A stretch of 64,000 nucleotides of DNA, from NCBI GenBank assembly GCA_015232575.1, contig JADFZL010000006.1:186001-250000 (forward strand), in the 5' to 3' direction. Source of the stretch: Candidatus Rifleibacteriota bacterium. Its GTDB lineage: Bacteria > Muiribacteriota > Ozemobacteria > Ozemobacterales > Ozemobacteraceae. A program made the position numbers and the translations under genes. A model generated the notes under the pieces. The model did no database searches and was not told the DNA's origin. It was given only the letters and a program-made list of their open reading frames with translations. This document shows, piece by piece, positions 63,000 through 64,000 of the stretch (position 1 is its first letter; every line of letters starts with the position of its first letter).

Positions 63000-64000
63000 A
63001 TGACAAATACTCAATCCTGGATAAAATTTCTTCGGCAGTATGGACCTATTGCGCGGAATGATAATATGTATGATGAGACCATTTCGCGTTCTGCGCGGCG
63101 TTCCAAAATCAAGCCAATTGAATTTGTACATCCATTACGTGATGAGATTATTTCTAATTTTTCCTCAGACAATCCGGTTTCAGTTATATTAACTGGTACG
63201 GCAGGAGATGGAAAAACTCACCTTTGCCGTCAAGTCTGGCAGTCACTGAATGGTGATGATAAAGAATGGGCAGGCGACGACCCGTATCTTTGTCTTAAAA
63301 TAGGTCAGGAAGAAAATTCTATTTTGTCATTTATTTCAGATAAGCCCCAGAAACAAATGACTGTTCACTTTATTCGTGACTTAAGCGGTTGGTCACCCCA
63401 GCAGGGAAGCGAGTGGGAGCCGGAGAAAGAAAACCTGTTGAATCAGTTTTCACAGTCGATCTTTGATTCAAACTCACAAGAAATTTTTCTCATCGCTGCA
63501 AATGATGGGCAGTTAATTGATTCCTGGAAACGTTTAAAAAACACAGTTTGGGTCGTTAAGGCAAGGCAGGCATTTGAAGATTTACTCGTTGAAGACAAGA
63601 AAGAACTTCCTGGTACAAGATTAAAATTCTTTAATCTGAGTCGCGGAAATTCTGTTGACCTTTTTAATGAAACTCTGAACGCGTTGTTGAATCATGACGG
63701 CTGGAAAGAACTTGAAATTTCAAATTCCGGTGAAAATGAATTTTTTGGAATAAATTGTCCAATACGAAAAAACCTGGAACTGTTGAAAACTGAACTTGTT
63801 CAAACCCGCCTGCGCAATCTGATACAGCTTTGCGGTTGCAACGGTTTTCATATTCCGATCAGGCAGATTTTAATACTGCTCTCAAATGCCCTCCTAGGAC
63901 ATCCTGATGTAAAAGACTACTTAATGACTCCGAGCGATGTACCCCAGGTGATCGCAAATGATACAATATGCAAAGCAAGTTTGTACAATAATATATTCGG
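63000..64000 (+). CDS. P-loop ATPase, DptF-like candidate, cut by window edge
   Basis: The frame starts at ATG 63000 and stays open to the last base: 333 complete codons are visible. Walker A is TGTAGDGKTH (about residues 65-74). The N-terminus is SWIKFLRQYGPIARNDNMYDE. It resembles the small ATPase DptF of Dnd-linked restriction in layout, but that call is weak. It follows the DGQHR gene by four bases and is likely to be co-translated. Confidence 0.75.
   Translation, partial: MTNTQSWIKFLRQYGPIARNDNMYDETISRSARRSKIKPIEFVHPLRDEIISNFSSDNPVSVILTGTAGDGKTHLCRQVWQSLNGDDKEWAGDDPYLCLKIGQEENSILSFISDKPQKQMTVHFIRDLSGWSPQQGSEWEPEKENLLNQFSQSIFDSNSQEIFLIAANDGQLIDSWKRLKNTVWVVKARQAFEDLLVEDKKELPGTRLKFFNLSRGNSVDLFNETLNALLNHDGWKELEISNSGENEFFGINCPIRKNLELLKTELVQTRLRNLIQLCGCNGFHIPIRQILILLSNALLGHPDVKDYLMTPSDVPQVIANDTICKASLYNNIF

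Overview
The window is a mostly AT-rich chromosomal segment of a diderm bacterium. The cell-envelope evidence is a TonB/ExbB/ExbD set and many secreted proteins with signal peptides. Nothing in the window fixes the taxon. A Tgt protein fused to an MnmC2-like methyltransferase, LuxC-PaaK/LuxE and DUF362 genes, and dense dispersed repeats suggest an uncultured lineage such as Riflebacteria, but that is a guess.

Layout. 1-3028: tail of an ABC-2 permease, a TPR protein, an ABC ATPase and an overlapping NifB-like radical SAM gene. 3514-6393: a FetA/FetB-type iron exporter and a class V aminotransferase. 6816-16206: an AGCS amino-acid symporter, the threonine genes thrA (fused aspartokinase-homoserine dehydrogenase), thrB and thrC, and the Tgt fusion. 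16565-24779: secreted proteins, a YiiX-like papain-fold protein, and an operon-like LuxE, LuxC-PaaK, DUF362 set. 25345-28637: a GC-rich MFS exporter and TonB-ExbD-ExbB. 28908-35420: Sel1 and ankyrin proteins, a DUF3592 protein, a broken SUMF1/propeller gene and a secreted subtilisin. 35662-37182: hipBA with visible operators. 37389-42684: a secreted MsrB-MsrA and a feo ferrous-iron operon led by a DtxR-FeoA regulator with a DtxR-type box. 42742-52424: an RNA ligase-like 2H phosphoesterase, two secreted zinc metallopeptidases, a PHP-ACT protein and a glycosyltransferase.

52721-64000 is an accessory zone. It starts with a collapsed AAA_14/DUF4143 pseudogene and two Rpn-type PD-(D/E)XK proteins. 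A tightly overlapping, very AT-rich operon follows: DUF4007, a 1184-residue P-loop ATPase, a PAPS-reductase-like (DndC/BrxP-like) protein, a GIY-YIG nuclease, a DGQHR (DndB-like) protein, and a second P-loop ATPase running off the right edge. The parts resemble phosphorothioation (Dnd/Ssp) and type 4 BREX systems, but the visible combination matches no canonical set. It is the best candidate here for an undescribed defence or DNA-modification system.

At least three families of dispersed non-coding repeats occur. The main one is a ~113 bp palindromic element with GGGGTCA/TGACCCC ends, seen complete, partial or degenerate at about nine sites. A second family lies inside the tgt-fusion reading frame and is translated.
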